From NCBI GenBank assembly GCA_002394305.1, contig DGTM01000051.1:5695-21754 (forward strand): DNA of 16,060 nucleotides, written 5' to 3'. Every line of letters starts with the position of its first letter. Within the stretch, counting starts at the first letter, position 1. The notes under the pieces are model-generated. The model made no database searches. It had not been told where the DNA came from and worked only from the letters and a program-made list of their open reading frames with translations. The DNA is from Prevotellaceae bacterium UBA4336 (lineage in GTDB: Bacteria > Bacteroidota > Bacteroidia > Bacteroidales > Bacteroidaceae). Of this stretch, positions 15,463-16,060 are shown piece by piece. A program made the position numbers and the translations under genes.

Positions 15463-15491
15463 CATTCTTCATTCAGACCTACAATAAATCA

Positions 15492-15499
15492 TAGCTTTG
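15492..15499 (+). promoter_or_regulatory. -7 box of the downstream glycoside hydrolase
   Basis: TAGCTTTG matches TAnnTTTG; no exact TTTG is seen at -33. Expected start is about 15506, a short distance before the ATGs at 15521 and 15530. A promoter here indicates that the gene can be transcribed independently of the sialidase ORF. Confidence 0.55.
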
Positions 15500-15520
15500 C
15501 ACCGAGATAATTGTTTTTCG

Positions 15521-16060
15521 ATGCAAAACATGAAGTTATTCAAGTGCAAAACGGCCCTGCTGGCCATCGTGCTTACTGCAGTTCTTGGAGCAGGAGCTCA
15601 GGCTCCCTATTCGTGCAGCGAGTTCTTGAAACCCGGCAAGAAGTGGCGCCCCATTCCCCTCTGGTTCTGGAACAACACTCCGATTCAGGAGGGGGAGATG
15701 GAGAACCAGTTCGGGAACATGATAGACACCGACCTCTACGGCGGCTGTGCCATCCTGCCCTATGGCGGCAATTTCCGTCCTGCCTATCTGAGCGAAGAGT
15801 ATTTCCGTCTGTATGGCCGCGTGGTGGAGATGGCACGGGAGAAGGGCGTGCAGATGTCGCTCTACGACGAGTATGGTTTTCCGAGCGGCAGCATGGGCTA
15901 CACCTTCGGCAATGGTGTCGCGCGCTTCAGGAACAACCATCCGGGCATGACCATCAAGCGACTCGACAAGACAGAGCGCACAGCCTACCCCCTGAAGAAG
16001 TACACGCTGGACCTCAGCACCATCGCGGGCACGGTGGTGGCAGTGGCGGCATATAGTCCG
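15521..16060 (+). CDS. Secreted glycoside hydrolase, GH106-like, 5' part only
   Basis: An open frame runs from 15521 (or ATG 15530) off the right edge; at least 177 residues are visible from 15530. The N-terminus is a signal peptide (MKLFKCKTALLAIVLTAVLG, then AGAQA). The mature start has KWRPIPLWFWNNTPIQEGEM, then a segment MIDTDLYGGCAILPYGG, and VEMAREKGVQMSLYDEYGFP followed by SGSMG. The W-F/W-W opening, the 'turn towards the agent' helix and the YDEYGFPSG strand resemble the TIM-barrel start of GH106 alpha-L-rhamnosidases and related unclassified families, where YDE-x-x-PSG is typical. Substrate cannot be assigned without the rest of the protein. Two in-frame ATGs three codons apart make the exact start uncertain. 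With the preceding sialidase it suggests a glycan-degrading region to the right. Confidence 0.7.
   Translation, partial: MQNMKLFKCKTALLAIVLTAVLGAGAQAPYSCSEFLKPGKKWRPIPLWFWNNTPIQEGEMENQFGNMIDTDLYGGCAILPYGGNFRPAYLSEEYFRLYGRVVEMAREKGVQMSLYDEYGFPSGSMGYTFGNGVARFRNNHPGMTIKRLDKTERTAYPLKKYTLDLSTIAGTVVAVAAYSP

Noticed and set aside
15511..16056. Plus-strand frame starting at 15511 with a TTG-type start
   Set aside because: It is a shifted frame over the signal-peptide-bearing hydrolase that starts at 15521/15530, and its product has no recognisable domain.

Overview
The window looks like a chromosomal piece of a GC-rich member of the Bacteroidales (Bacteroidota). The evidence is the repeated TAnnTTTG promoter box with a loose TTTG-type box about 19-23 bp upstream, the lack of Shine-Dalgarno sequences, AATTATGAATT-type intergenic repeats, an SP-II lipoprotein with a thioredoxin-like fold, a FeoA-FeoB fusion, and a secreted sialidase beside another secreted glycoside hydrolase. 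Genus cannot be assigned by eye; no rRNA or tRNA is present.

Layout. (1) 1-1251: degenerate end of a 22-bp repeat array, then a minus-strand thioredoxin-fold lipoprotein lacking the CXXC motif. (2) 1290-3679: pnp (polynucleotide phosphorylase) with its own promoter and a strong terminator shared tail-to-tail with a minus-strand AraC-family regulator (3749-4621). (3) 4622-5314: a long intergenic region holding the araC promoter, a divergent promoter, a structured ATG-free stretch ending in an intrinsic terminator (candidate small RNA), a 22-bp tandem array, and the promoter of the next gene. (4) 5315-8160: a probable operon of a YhaM-like HD-domain exoribonuclease, a LicD-family transferase and an acyltransferase-3 membrane protein, the last overlapping a convergent zinc-ribbon Nudix hydrolase by 50 bp. 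(5) 8760-10798: NfeD-like protein plus flotillin, a classical membrane-microdomain pair. (6) 10808-11115: fourteen consecutive 21-22-bp units filling the intergenic space, arranged as a large imperfect inverted repeat. (7) 11144-13655: FeoA-FeoB ferrous iron transporter whose linker is made of an in-frame palindromic repeat. (8) 13645-13952: a pile of dispersed short repeats. (9) 13953-15404: an ORF that appears to fuse a FeoB-associated Cys-rich membrane peptide to a complete GH33-type sialidase. (10) 15492-end: promoter and 5' part of a secreted TIM-barrel glycoside hydrolase, cut by the window edge.

The genes are mostly housekeeping (RNA turnover, iron uptake, envelope) plus host- or dietary-glycan breakdown at the right end. 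The most unusual content is between and at the edges of the genes: several repeat families that supply start codons, stop codons and linker residues, and phased 22-bp arrays whose period is kept while their sequence changes.
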